A DNA stretch of 64,000 bases from contig NZ_LT968776.1 of the NCBI RefSeq assembly GCF_900240975.1, positions 2,351,482 to 2,415,481 on the forward strand, in the 5' to 3' direction. This stretch comes from Mycobacterium sp. 4858. Lineage in GTDB: Bacteria; Actinomycetota; Actinomycetes; Mycobacteriales; Mycobacteriaceae. Shown piece by piece: positions 15,786 through 24,239 of the stretch (positions are counted from its first letter, which is position 1; every line of letters starts with the position of its first letter). The notes under the pieces were generated by a model. That model saw nothing but the letters and a program-made list of their open reading frames with translations, was not told the DNA's origin and made no database searches. The translations under genes were made by a program, and so were the position numbers.

Positions 15786-17821
15786 GCACACCGACCATGC
15801 AACGCAGCGCCGCGGCAACCGAGCTGCCCGTCGACCCGGTCACGATCGAGATCTTCTCGAAGGCCTTGGAGAACGTCGCCCACGAGATGGGCGTGGTCAT
15901 GATGCGCGCCTCGGGCAGTCCGGTGATCGCCGAAGCCGTCGACTTCTCGACGTTCATCGCCGACGCCGACGGCGACATCATCTGTTACGCCGGGTACATC
16001 ACCATCTACATCGGCACCGCCCGTCAGGCGGTCAAGCACATTCTGGCCACGGTGCCGCGCGACCAGATCCGCCCGGGCGACCTGTTCATCTGCAACGACC
16101 CCTTCACCACCGGCAACGCGCACCAGGTCGACGTCGGGGTGGTGCGTCCCATCTTCTACGGGGACGAACTGATCGCCTGGTGCTGGGCCGAGGCGCACGT
16201 CAACGACTTCGGCGGCTTCGCGCCGGGGAGCATGGCGCCGATGGCGACCGAGACCTACGGCGAGGCGCTGCGCCTGCCCGGGGTCAAGATCGTCGACCAG
16301 GGCCGGCCGGTAAACGACATCTGGCGGATCATCGAAACCAACATCCGCGTGCCCAGCGTGGTGATGAACGACATCAGGTGCTTCATCGCCGCCTGCAACC
16401 GCTGCGACGACCGGCTCCAGGTGCTGATCGACAACTACGGCACCGACGCGTTCAAGCGCTACGTCGAAATCGCAAAGGACCTCGCGGAGAAGGCGGTTCG
16501 TGACCGGATCGCCGAGTTGCCCAGCGGCGTCTACACCGACGTCGACTACGAAGAGCACAACGGCCACACCGACGACATCTACCCGATCCGCTGCACCATG
16601 ACCGTCGATGACGGCAACATCACGATGGATTTCAGCGAGTCATCGCCCCAGACAGACGGATTCGTCAACTGCAGCGCGGCGATCACCTTGGGCTGTGCCT
16701 TCAGCCCGGCCTTGTTCATGCTGTTTCCCGACCTGCCGATCAACCAGGGCACGCTGCGCCCGATCCAGGTGATCACCCGGCCCGGGACGATCTGCGACGT
16801 GCAGATGCCCGCGCCGGTGTCCGGCGGGCATCTCGAAACCGGGCTGCGGCTAGGCCGGCTGGTGACTCGGATGCTGGCCAAAATCCAGTCCCAGAGCAAA
16901 AGCCTATTTGTACGTGAACATCTGATGGCGCAATGGCAGGACTCGTGGAATGCCGGCTTCTTCTACGCGCCCAACGAGGACGGCGAACTGGTGCCTTTCC
17001 CGGACATGAACGGCGGCAGCGGCGGGGGCGGTGCGCAGCCCGTGGCCGACGGCATGGACGTCGCTGGAGCACTCGCCCAGCCGTCAAACAGCTTGCCTGA
17101 CATCGAGATCAACGAGCTGGCCTATCCGATCCTGTATCTTTGGCGCAAGCTGTACCAGAACTCGGGCGGCCCGGGAAGGTTCCGCGGCGGCAACGGCCTG
17201 GAACTGGCGTGGACCCCCTGGTACACGCCGGGCGGTCAACAGCATGTCATGACCCCCTGCTGGCAGGTCGCGCCGACGGGCCAGGCCGGCGGATATCCCG
17301 CTTCGACAAGCGGTTTCACGCTGGTATCCGGTGCACGCGCCGATGCCATGCTGGCCGCAGGCCGAATGCCGACGTCTTTGGACGATTTCTCCGCCGCGCC
17401 AGAGTTGCTCTCCGGCAAACAGTTCGGCTTCTCGATCCAGGCCGGCGATGTCCTTCGTCTGCGCTCCGGGGGCGGTGCCGGCTACGGTGACCCGCTCGAG
17501 CGGCCCGCCGACGAGGTGGCCCTCGACGCCCGGTGGGGCAAGATCGACCGGCATGCGGCGGCCAACGCCTACGGTGTGATCCTCACCGACGACGGGGAAC
17601 TCGACCGCGTGGCGACCCAGCAGCGCCGCGACGCCATCCGCGCCGAACGCCGGTCCTGGCCCATCGAGGACGGCCATGCGGTGCGGCGCACGCTGGCCGC
17701 CGACCGTCTGGCTGAGCTGGGCCAGTGGTGCCAGCCGCGCCAGGGCATCGAGCTTGTCGAAGTCGCCGACCCGGTCACCGGCGAACTGATCAGCGCCGAC
17801 ATCAGCGTGCGGGAGGCATAG
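15782..17821 (+). CDS. Hydantoinase B / acetone carboxylase alpha-type subunit
   Basis: A 679-residue HyuB-family protein. The start region PVTIEIFSKALENVAHEMGV is followed by ASGSPVIAEAVDFST, GDLFICNDPFTTGNAHQVDV and WAEAHVNDFGG, the metal and active-site segments of this subunit. The C-terminal part has SGGGAGYGDPLERP, which ends the family domain, and then about 90 residues more than many hydantoinase B proteins. The ATG overlaps the HyuA stop, so the two are co-translated and form one enzyme. Context (acyl-CoA ligase and dehydrogenase before, alcohol dehydrogenase after) suggests it acts on a cyclic or keto intermediate, but the reaction is unknown. Confidence 0.9.
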   Translation: MSTPTMQRSAAATELPVDPVTIEIFSKALENVAHEMGVVMMRASGSPVIAEAVDFSTFIADADGDIICYAGYITIYIGTARQAVKHILATVPRDQIRPGDLFICNDPFTTGNAHQVDVGVVRPIFYGDELIAWCWAEAHVNDFGGFAPGSMAPMATETYGEALRLPGVKIVDQGRPVNDIWRIIETNIRVPSVVMNDIRCFIAACNRCDDRLQVLIDNYGTDAFKRYVEIAKDLAEKAVRDRIAELPSGVYTDVDYEEHNGHTDDIYPIRCTMTVDDGNITMDFSESSPQTDGFVNCSAAITLGCAFSPALFMLFPDLPINQGTLRPIQVITRPGTICDVQMPAPVSGGHLETGLRLGRLVTRMLAKIQSQSKSLFVREHLMAQWQDSWNAGFFYAPNEDGELVPFPDMNGGSGGGGAQPVADGMDVAGALAQPSNSLPDIEINELAYPILYLWRKLYQNSGGPGRFRGGNGLELAWTPWYTPGGQQHVMTPCWQVAPTGQAGGYPASTSGFTLVSGARADAMLAAGRMPTSLDDFSAAPELLSGKQFGFSIQAGDVLRLRSGGGAGYGDPLERPADEVALDARWGKIDRHAAANAYGVILTDDGELDRVATQQRRDAIRAERRSWPIEDGHAVRRTLAADRLAELGQWCQPRQGIELVEVADPVTGELISADISVREA

Positions 17822-18115
17822 GTGCCTTGCTACTTCCTTGCGGTCGTCGACAAGCATGACCGGCAGCGCTACGCCGACTACTCCAAGGCCAATGTGGAGC
17901 TTCTCTCGGGACTCGACGTCAAAGTGCTTGCGGTCAGTGACGACATCAACGTCCAGGAAGGCGAATTCGACGCCACCACAGTGGTGCTGCTCGAGTTCGC
18001 CGACGACCGCGAGTTCCGCAAGTGGTTCGACAGCGACCAATACGCCGCGGTCAAACCCATCCGGCTGAAGTCATCGACGGCGAAGTTCGCGGTGACTTTC
18101 GGTGAGGACGCCTGA
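17822..18115 (+). CDS. DUF1330-like small ferredoxin-fold protein
   Basis: A 97-residue protein that begins PCYFLAVVDKHDRQRYADYS, matching the start of DUF1330 proteins (dimeric alpha-beta barrel fold), and contains VVLLEFADDREFRKWFDS, their second conserved segment. The GTG start follows the HyuB stop with no gap, and its own stop directly precedes the next GTG, so it belongs to the same transcript. DUF1330 proteins have no fixed role; many sit in catabolic operons and may bind or isomerise a small acid. Here it could be a small helper of the HyuA/HyuB or dehydrogenase step. Confidence 0.82.
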   Translation: MPCYFLAVVDKHDRQRYADYSKANVELLSGLDVKVLAVSDDINVQEGEFDATTVVLLEFADDREFRKWFDSDQYAAVKPIRLKSSTAKFAVTFGEDA

Positions 18116-19180
18116 GTGCAGGCGATCACTTATCAAGGCCCGGACACCGTGGGGCTCGAGCAGGTCAAGGATGCGCGACTGCCCGACGACCTGGGCGCCG
18201 TCGTACGGGTTACTGCAGCGGGGATCTGCGGCAGCGACCTGCATATCTATCACGGCCACGGCTTCAGCGATGACATCGGGTACGCGCTCGGACACGAGGC
18301 GGTCGGTGAAGTCGTCGAAATCGGCTCCCGGGTAACGAGGTTCGCTGTTGACGACCGAGTCCTCGTCCCGGCCTCGGTCGGCTGCGTATTCTGCGCGGCG
18401 TGCGCCACCGGCCACGTCACCGCCTGCGAGCATCGGCGTCAACCGTGGAAAGAGTCCTGCTACGGCATGAGTCACCGGCTGCCCGGTAGCCAGGCGGAAT
18501 TCGTCGCGGTCCCGCACGCCGACCGAAACCTGTTCACCGTTGCCCCCTCGGTGTCCGACGACGCCGCCCTGGCACTGACCGACAACGCGCCAACCGCGTG
18601 GTACGGCGCACGCCGCGCCGGGGTGTGCCCCGGTGACACCGTCGTGGTGATCGGCGGCGGCCCCGTCGGTCAGTTGGCGGTGCAGTCAGCCTTCCTGCAA
18701 GGCGCGGCGCGGGTACTGATCGCCGAGCCCGTCGATCACCGCCGCAAGGCGGCCGAGTCGCTCGGCGCCGAGCCGATCGAAGCGACCGACCCCAAGGCGC
18801 ACATCCGCGAGCTCACCGCGGGGGAGGGTGCGGACGCGGTCATCGAGGCGGTCGGCCGGGACGAAACGATCGCGCTGGCAATCAGCGCCGCCCGCCGAGC
18901 GGGCCGCGTCAGCGTCATCGGCGTCAGCCAGAACGACGCGTTCCCCTTCCGGATGCAAGCGGTGCAAACAAAGGAGCTCCAGTTCAGCGCCGGGTTGTGC
19001 TCCGCGCAGCGCGAACTGCCGACCCTGCTCGCGTTGACCGCGGCGGGCCGCCTCGACCCGGCGGTCGTGGTGTCCCATCACCTGGCATTGGCAGAAGCCC
19101 CGGCAGCCTACGCGATGCTCGCCGAGCGCACCGCAGGCGTCGGCAAGATCGCACTCCGACCCCATGGTGCCGTCGCGTGA
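18116..19180 (+). CDS. Zinc-dependent medium-chain alcohol dehydrogenase
   Basis: A 354-residue dehydrogenase. AAGICGSDLHIYHGHG (residues 35-50) and ALGHEAVGEV give the catalytic zinc Cys, His and Glu. The structural zinc site is complete, with four cysteines in the C-x2-C-x2-C-x7-C spacing (GCVFCAACATGHVTAC). VVIGGGPVGQLAVQSA is the Rossmann motif, and EPVDHRRKAAESLGA after it suggests NAD use (acidic residue at the strand end). It starts with GTG directly after the DUF1330 stop and overlaps the next gene by four bases. The likely role is oxidation of an alcohol intermediate in the same catabolic pathway. Confidence 0.9.
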   Translation: MQAITYQGPDTVGLEQVKDARLPDDLGAVVRVTAAGICGSDLHIYHGHGFSDDIGYALGHEAVGEVVEIGSRVTRFAVDDRVLVPASVGCVFCAACATGHVTACEHRRQPWKESCYGMSHRLPGSQAEFVAVPHADRNLFTVAPSVSDDAALALTDNAPTAWYGARRAGVCPGDTVVVIGGGPVGQLAVQSAFLQGAARVLIAEPVDHRRKAAESLGAEPIEATDPKAHIRELTAGEGADAVIEAVGRDETIALAISAARRAGRVSVIGVSQNDAFPFRMQAVQTKELQFSAGLCSAQRELPTLLALTAAGRLDPAVVVSHHLALAEAPAAYAMLAERTAGVGKIALRPHGAVA

Positions 19181-19929
19181 ACGCTCAAGCGGGACGCGTC
19201 GCCGTCGTGACCGGCGCCAGCCGCGGCATCGGCCTGGCGATCGCGCAACGCCTCGTCGATGACGGGGCCACCGTGTGCATCACCGGCCGCAAAGAAGCCG
19301 ACCTGCGGCGCGCCGTCGAACAGCTCGGCTCCACACACGCCCTCGCCGTCGCCGGTCACGCCGATGACCCTGACCATCAACGCCGCGTCATCGACACGGT
19401 GATGGAAAGCTTCGGCCGTATCGACCTGCTGGTCAACAACACCGGCATCAACCCCATCTTCGGTGCGTTGGCCGACCTGGACCTGGTCGCCGCACGCCGC
19501 ACCGTCGAGGTGAACTGCCTGGCAGCGCTGTCGTGGACCCAACGGGTACACACCCGCTGGATGGCTCACAACGGCGGCGCCGTCGTCAATGTCGCCTCGA
19601 TCGCCGGACTGATCGCCGCACCCGGAGTCGGCTTCTACGGAGCAACCAAGGCAATGCTCATGCACCTGACCAAACAACTGGCCATCGAGATGGCGCCGCA
19701 GACGCGGGTCAACGCGGTTGCTCCCGCGGTGGTCAAGACCCAGTTCGCCGCCGCCCTCTATGAGAACCGAGAAGAGGAAGTCGCCAGCCACTACCCACTG
19801 CGACGGCTGGGCACGCCCACCGATGTCAGTGCGGCAGTGGCGTTTTTGCTCTCCGATGACGCCGGATGGATCACTGGGCAGACACTGACCATCGATGGCG
19901 GCGTGACGCTGGCCGGTGGTGACGCATGA
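19177..19929 (+). CDS. Short-chain dehydrogenase/reductase (SDR)
   Basis: A 250-residue classical SDR. TGASRGIG at residues 13-20 is the cofactor motif, LLVNNTGINP is the NNAG-type motif (Thr for Ala), and the catalytic Ser and Tyr-Lys are in VNVASIAGL and GFYGATKAM. The end WITGQTLTIDGG is typical. ITGRKE after strand two has a basic residue, which favours NADP(H). The GTG at 19177 overlaps the alcohol dehydrogenase stop by four bases; a longer in-frame version inside that gene is rejected. It is one of three SDRs in this locus, so several hydroxyl or keto steps are expected. Confidence 0.9.
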   Translation: MNAQAGRVAVVTGASRGIGLAIAQRLVDDGATVCITGRKEADLRRAVEQLGSTHALAVAGHADDPDHQRRVIDTVMESFGRIDLLVNNTGINPIFGALADLDLVAARRTVEVNCLAALSWTQRVHTRWMAHNGGAVVNVASIAGLIAAPGVGFYGATKAMLMHLTKQLAIEMAPQTRVNAVAPAVVKTQFAAALYENREEEVASHYPLRRLGTPTDVSAAVAFLLSDDAGWITGQTLTIDGGVTLAGGDA

Positions 19930-20972
19930 CCGACACTGCCAGCGGCGACGGGCCGCCGGGTCTGGACCTGGATTCGTTGCAGCGTTGGCTCGACGGCGCG
20001 CTGCCCGGCCAGCTCGCCGGCCCGCTGACTGCCACGCTGCTGGCCGGGGGTCGGTCGAACCTGACCTACCTCATCGAAGACCAGCAGCGCCGTTGGGTGC
20101 TGCGCCGCCCGCCGCTAGGCCATGTCCTGGCCACCGCACACGATATGCACCGCGAATACCGGGTGATAGCCGCCCTGCACAACACCGCGGTGCCCGTCCC
20201 CAGGGTGCACCTCCACTGCGACGACACCGCGGTGATCGGCGCCCTGTTCTACGTGATGGAGTTCATTGACGGCACGGTCTACCGCGACGCCGATCAACTC
20301 GCTGCCGTCGGCCCTGCCGGCGTGTCGGCGATCGCCGCGAACATGGTGACCACGTTGGCCGATCTGCACCGCGTCGACATCGACCGGGTCGGTCTGGCCG
20401 ATCTGGGCCGGCCCCGCGGCTATCTACAACGCCAGGTCAATCGCTGGGTCTGCCAGCTGCAGGCATCACGCAGTAGACCCTTGCCGCACGCCGATCAGTT
20501 GATCGAGCTGCTGCAACGCCACCTGCCCGCTGACCACCAGACCGCCCTGGTGCACGGTGACTTCCGTCTGGACAACCTGCTGATCTCGGGCACCACGGTG
20601 CGCGCGGTCATCGATTGGGAGATGGCCACTTTGGGCGATCCACTCACAGATTTGGCACTGCTGATCATCTATGGTCGGTTGCCCGCGCTGGTGAAAACGC
20701 CCGCCCTGCCCGATGTGAGTTGCGCACCGGGCTACCCCTCTGAGTCAGAACTGCTGAGCCGCTACGCCGCGAGCACCGGCCGGCAGCTGCAGTCGATGGC
20801 CTTTCACCTCGCCCTGGCCTGCTTCAAGCTCGCGGTGATCCTCGAGGGCATCCACTACCGGCACGCCCAGGGCCACACCGTCGGTGCGGGATTCGAGTCG
20901 ATCGGCGCGGCTGTCCCGCCGCTCCTCGAGGCCGGGATTCATGAATTGACCACACCTGCAAGGGATTTCTGA
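19926..20972 (+). CDS. APH-fold kinase (ACAD10/LvaA-like phosphotransferase)
   Basis: A 348-residue aminoglycoside-phosphotransferase-fold protein. GGRSNLTYLI at residues 41-50 is the glycine-rich loop, WVLRRPP holds the ATP-binding Lys/Arg position, LVHGDFRLDNLL at 209-220 is the catalytic loop (Asp212, Asn217), and VIDWEMATLGDPLTDLA at 228-244 is the metal-binding loop. This subfamily is fused or paired with acyl-CoA dehydrogenases in ACAD10/11 and in bacterial levulinate pathways, where it phosphorylates a hydroxy group on acyl-CoA. It overlaps both neighbours, and the next gene is indeed an acyl-CoA dehydrogenase. It is not likely to be a drug-resistance gene. Confidence 0.88.
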   Translation: MTDTASGDGPPGLDLDSLQRWLDGALPGQLAGPLTATLLAGGRSNLTYLIEDQQRRWVLRRPPLGHVLATAHDMHREYRVIAALHNTAVPVPRVHLHCDDTAVIGALFYVMEFIDGTVYRDADQLAAVGPAGVSAIAANMVTTLADLHRVDIDRVGLADLGRPRGYLQRQVNRWVCQLQASRSRPLPHADQLIELLQRHLPADHQTALVHGDFRLDNLLISGTTVRAVIDWEMATLGDPLTDLALLIIYGRLPALVKTPALPDVSCAPGYPSESELLSRYAASTGRQLQSMAFHLALACFKLAVILEGIHYRHAQGHTVGAGFESIGAAVPPLLEAGIHELTTPARDF

Positions 20973-22234
20973 TGGACTTCGCTTTCGATGCCGTAACCTT
21001 GGAGCTGCGAGCCCGGCTGACCGCCTTCATGGCCGAGAACGTGCACCCCGCCGAGAAACAGTTCCGTGATGACCTGCGTGCGCTGAGTGATCCCTGGGCC
21101 TGGTCTCAGACCCCCACGATCCACCGCCTGCGCGAGCAGGCCCGCGCGCAGGGATTGTGGAACCTGTTTCTACCCGGCACCGACGGCGGGGGGCTGACCA
21201 ACCTGCAATACGCGCCGCTGGCCGAAATCACCGGGCGCAGCCTGGCTTTGGCCCCTCCGGCGCTGAACTGCTCGGCGCCGGACACCGGCAACATGGAGGT
21301 GCTGTCGATGTTCGGCACCAACGCGCAGAAAGAGCAATGGCTCCACCCGCTGCTGGCCGCCGAGATCCGCTCGTCCTTCGCCATGACCGAACCGGCCGTC
21401 GCTTCCTCCGATGCCACCAACATCGCCACCCGGATCGAGCGCGACGGCGACGACTACGTCATCAACGGCCGCAAATGGTGGATCACCGGTGCGATGAACC
21501 CCGATGCCGCCGTTTTCATCGTGATGGGAAAGACCGACCCCACGGCGGCCCGACACCGACAGCACAGCCAGATCCTCGTTCCTCGAGACACCCCAGGGGT
21601 CAGCGTCACGCGGGGGATGGATGTCTTCGGCTACGACGACCACGACCACGGCGGACACGCGGAGATCGAATTCCGCGACGTCCGCGTGCCGGCCGACAAC
21701 CTCATCGGCACCGAAGGCGACGGCTTCGCTATCGCCCAGGCGCGGCTCGGGCCGGGCCGAATCCACCATTGCATGCGCGCAATTGGGGTTGCCGAACTCG
21801 CCTTCGAACTCACCTGCCAGCGAGCCTCAGACCGTGTCGCCTTCGGTCGACCGCTAGCCGAACAAGGAATAGTCCGGGACTGGATCGCCGAGGCACGGGT
21901 GCGGATCGAACAGCTCCGGCTGCTAGTCCTCAAAACGGCGTGGCTGATGGACCAGGTCGGAAACCGCGGAGCGCACCGCGAAATTCAGGCAATCAAGATC
22001 GCCACCCCCCGAACCGTGGAATGGGTGTTGGACAAGGCCATCCAAGTACATGGCGCCGCTGGCCTCAGCCAAGACCTTCCCCTCGCCGCCGCCTTCGCCA
22101 GCATTCGCACCCTGCGCTTTGCCGACGGCCCCGACGAAGTTCACAAGAACGCTCTTGCGAAATCTGAAATCGCAATTCGGCAAGGTGCTGTCCGCGTTGA
22201 CGAGACTCCCGCAGAGGAGAGGATCGGTGCCTGA
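20972..22234 (+). CDS. Acyl-CoA dehydrogenase (ACAD10/11-like partner of the kinase)
   Basis: A 420-residue acyl-CoA dehydrogenase. SFAMTEPAVASSDATNI and YVINGRKWWITGAMNPD are the flavin and substrate segments; the middle has ERASDRVAFGRPLAEQG-like sequence (residues 280-300), and the end reads VHGAAGLSQDLPLA, then RFADGPDEVHKNALAKSE, as in long-chain/ACAD11-type enzymes rather than the EGTNxIQ type. Its ATG overlaps the kinase stop by one base, which argues for coupled expression and a shared reaction. In ACAD10/11 the dehydrogenase domain acts on the phosphorylated acyl-CoA. Whether this one dehydrogenates or eliminates phosphate cannot be told. Confidence 0.9.
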   Translation: MDFAFDAVTLELRARLTAFMAENVHPAEKQFRDDLRALSDPWAWSQTPTIHRLREQARAQGLWNLFLPGTDGGGLTNLQYAPLAEITGRSLALAPPALNCSAPDTGNMEVLSMFGTNAQKEQWLHPLLAAEIRSSFAMTEPAVASSDATNIATRIERDGDDYVINGRKWWITGAMNPDAAVFIVMGKTDPTAARHRQHSQILVPRDTPGVSVTRGMDVFGYDDHDHGGHAEIEFRDVRVPADNLIGTEGDGFAIAQARLGPGRIHHCMRAIGVAELAFELTCQRASDRVAFGRPLAEQGIVRDWIAEARVRIEQLRLLVLKTAWLMDQVGNRGAHREIQAIKIATPRTVEWVLDKAIQVHGAAGLSQDLPLAAAFASIRTLRFADGPDEVHKNALAKSEIAIRQGAVRVDETPAEERIGA

Positions 22235-23387
22235 GCGCCCGTCGTTCGATCTGTTCCAGTTGCCCGAGGAACACCAGGAGTTGCGGGCGGCGATCCGTGC
22301 GTTGGCGGAGAAGGAGATCGCCCCGCACGCCGCCGATGTCGATGAGAACTCGCGGTTCCCGGATGAGGCGCTGGCGGCGTTGAACGCGTCGGGCTTCAAC
22401 GCGGTGCACGTGCCCGAGGAGTACGGCGGGCAGGGTGCGGACTCGGTGGCGGCGTGCATCGTGATCGAGGAGGTCGCCCGGGTTGATGCGTCGGCGTCGC
22501 TGATTCCCGCGGTGAACAAGCTGGGCACCATGGGGCTGATCCTGCGGGGGTCGGACGAGCTGAAGAAGCAGGTGCTGCCCTCGATCGCCGACGGTTCGGC
22601 GATGGCGTCCTACGCGCTGAGCGAGCGGGAGGCCGGCAGTGATGCGGCGTCGATGCGTACCCGGGCCAAGGCCGACGGGGAGGGCTGGATCCTCAACGGC
22701 GCCAAGTGCTGGATCACCAACGGCGGCAAGTCGAGTTGGTACACGGTGATGGCGGTGACCGACCCGGACAAGGGCTCAGGCGGCATCTCGTCGTTCATGG
22801 TGCACGCCGACGACGAGGGTTTCACCGTCGGTCCCAAGGAACGCAAGCTGGGCATCAAGGGCTCACCGACCACCGAGCTGTATTTCGAGAATTGCCGCAT
22901 CCCCGGCGACCGGATCATCGGCGAGCCGGGCACCGGCTTCAAGACCGCGCTGGCGACGCTGGACCACACCCGGCCCACGATCGGCGCCCAGGCGGTGGGG
23001 ATCGCCCAGGGCGCGCTGGACGCCGCGATCGCCTACACCAAGGATCGCAAGCAGTTCGGCCGCCCGATCAGTGATAACCAGGGCGTGCAGTTCATGCTCG
23101 CCGACATGGCGATGAAGCTGGAATCCGCCCGGCTGATGGTCTATCACGCGGCGGCGCGCGCCGAGCGCGGCGAATCCAACCTGGGCTTCATCTCCGCGGC
23201 GTCCAAGTGCTGGGCCTCTGACGTCGCGATGGAGGTGACCACCGACGCGGTCCAGCTCTTCGGCGGCGCCGGCTACACCGTGGACTTCCCGGTCGAGCGG
23301 ATGATGCGCGACGCCAAGATCACCCAGATCTACGAGGGCACCAACCAGATTCAGCGCGTGGTCATGTCACGGGCGCTGCTGAAATAG
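22227..23387 (+). CDS. Acyl-CoA dehydrogenase, FadE25-like
   Basis: A 386-residue acyl-CoA dehydrogenase. From memory it is very close to Mycobacterium tuberculosis FadE25: shared stretches include SFDLFxLPEEH, SGFNAVHVPEEYGGQGADSV, ASASLIPAVNKLGTMGLILR and the C-terminal IYEGTNQIQRVVMSRALL with the catalytic Glu. The true fadE25 is a core gene beside acyl-CoA carboxylase genes in other mycobacteria, so this copy inside a catabolic operon looks like a paralogue recruited here. The GTG at 22227 overlaps the previous stop by eight bases and follows AGAGGAGAGG; the longer frame from 22050 is rejected. It probably handles short-chain acyl-CoA at the end of the route. Confidence 0.9.
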   Translation: MPERPSFDLFQLPEEHQELRAAIRALAEKEIAPHAADVDENSRFPDEALAALNASGFNAVHVPEEYGGQGADSVAACIVIEEVARVDASASLIPAVNKLGTMGLILRGSDELKKQVLPSIADGSAMASYALSEREAGSDAASMRTRAKADGEGWILNGAKCWITNGGKSSWYTVMAVTDPDKGSGGISSFMVHADDEGFTVGPKERKLGIKGSPTTELYFENCRIPGDRIIGEPGTGFKTALATLDHTRPTIGAQAVGIAQGALDAAIAYTKDRKQFGRPISDNQGVQFMLADMAMKLESARLMVYHAAARAERGESNLGFISAASKCWASDVAMEVTTDAVQLFGGAGYTVDFPVERMMRDAKITQIYEGTNQIQRVVMSRALLK

Positions 23388-23426
23388 CACCGGAATATGG
23401 GGATTTCACGACCACCAGGAGCAGCA

Positions 23427-24239
23427 ATGACCGACGGTAGAGAACTCGCGCGGCTCGTCGCGATCGTGACCGGGGCCGGGTCGCAGGGCGATGGAATCGG
23501 AAACGGCCGCGCGTCCGCTGTGTTGCTGGCACGAGCAGGCGCCAAGGTGGCCCTCGTCGACCTCCGTGCCGATCGGCTCACTCAAACAGAAAATATGGTG
23601 TGCGCCACCGGTGCCGACTTCTTATCGCTCACCGCTGACGTCTCCACCGAGACGGGTTGTCGAACGGTTGTCGACTCCGTCATGCGCCAGTGGGGAAGGG
23701 TCGATGTGCTGGTGAACAACGTCGGTGTCGTCGGGCCGCCGGAATCAGTGATCGACATCGATATCGCACAGTGGGAAAACCTTTTTCGGACCAACGTCAC
23801 ATCGACGATGCTGATGTCGAAGCACAGCATTCCCCCGATGCGATCCGGCGGTGGCGGATCCATCATCATCGTCTCGTCGCTCGCCGGTGTGCTCACCCAC
23901 CCTCGTCCGGCGTACGCCACCACCAAAGGTGCGCTGTTGAGCCTGACCCGGTCGATGGCCAGCAGGCATGGGCCGGAGGGCATTCGGGTCAACGCGGTGG
24001 CCCCAGGGCCGGTATATACACCGATGGTGCAGGCTGAGGGTCTCACCTGGGAGGCTCGCGCGGCGCGGTCGGCGATGCTACCGCTTCGGTCGGAGGGAAC
24101 CGGCTGGGATGTCGGTGAAGCGGTGCTCTACCTCTCGGGTCCGCGATCACGATGGGTGACCGGGATTACCCTGACCGTCGATGGGGGCTTCTGCGCCGAC
24201 CTCCGGATGTCTGACGCGACAACGGTCACGCCGGCATGA
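23427..24239 (+). CDS. Short-chain dehydrogenase/reductase (SDR)
   Basis: A 270-residue SDR. The cofactor motif is split by an insert, TGAGSQGDGIGNGRA, a variant seen in some SDRs of catabolic clusters. VLVNNVGVVGPP is the NNAG-type motif (Val for Ala), and the catalytic Ser and Tyr-Lys are in IIIVSSLAGV and RPAYATTKGALL. It ends WVTGITLTVDGGF. The ATG at 23427 follows AGGAG, so it is preferred to the ATG at 23397. It lies 39 bases after the FadE25-like gene and is the last gene of the rightward operon; the next 700 bases hold no gene. Confidence 0.88.
   Translation: MTDGRELARLVAIVTGAGSQGDGIGNGRASAVLLARAGAKVALVDLRADRLTQTENMVCATGADFLSLTADVSTETGCRTVVDSVMRQWGRVDVLVNNVGVVGPPESVIDIDIAQWENLFRTNVTSTMLMSKHSIPPMRSGGGGSIIIVSSLAGVLTHPRPAYATTKGALLSLTRSMASRHGPEGIRVNAVAPGPVYTPMVQAEGLTWEARAARSAMLPLRSEGTGWDVGEAVLYLSGPRSRWVTGITLTVDGGFCADLRMSDATTVTPA

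Noticed and set aside
19926..20972. Aminoglycoside resistance gene
   Set aside because: The fold is that of APH kinases, but the overlap with an acyl-CoA dehydrogenase and the ACAD10-like sequence favour a catabolic kinase.
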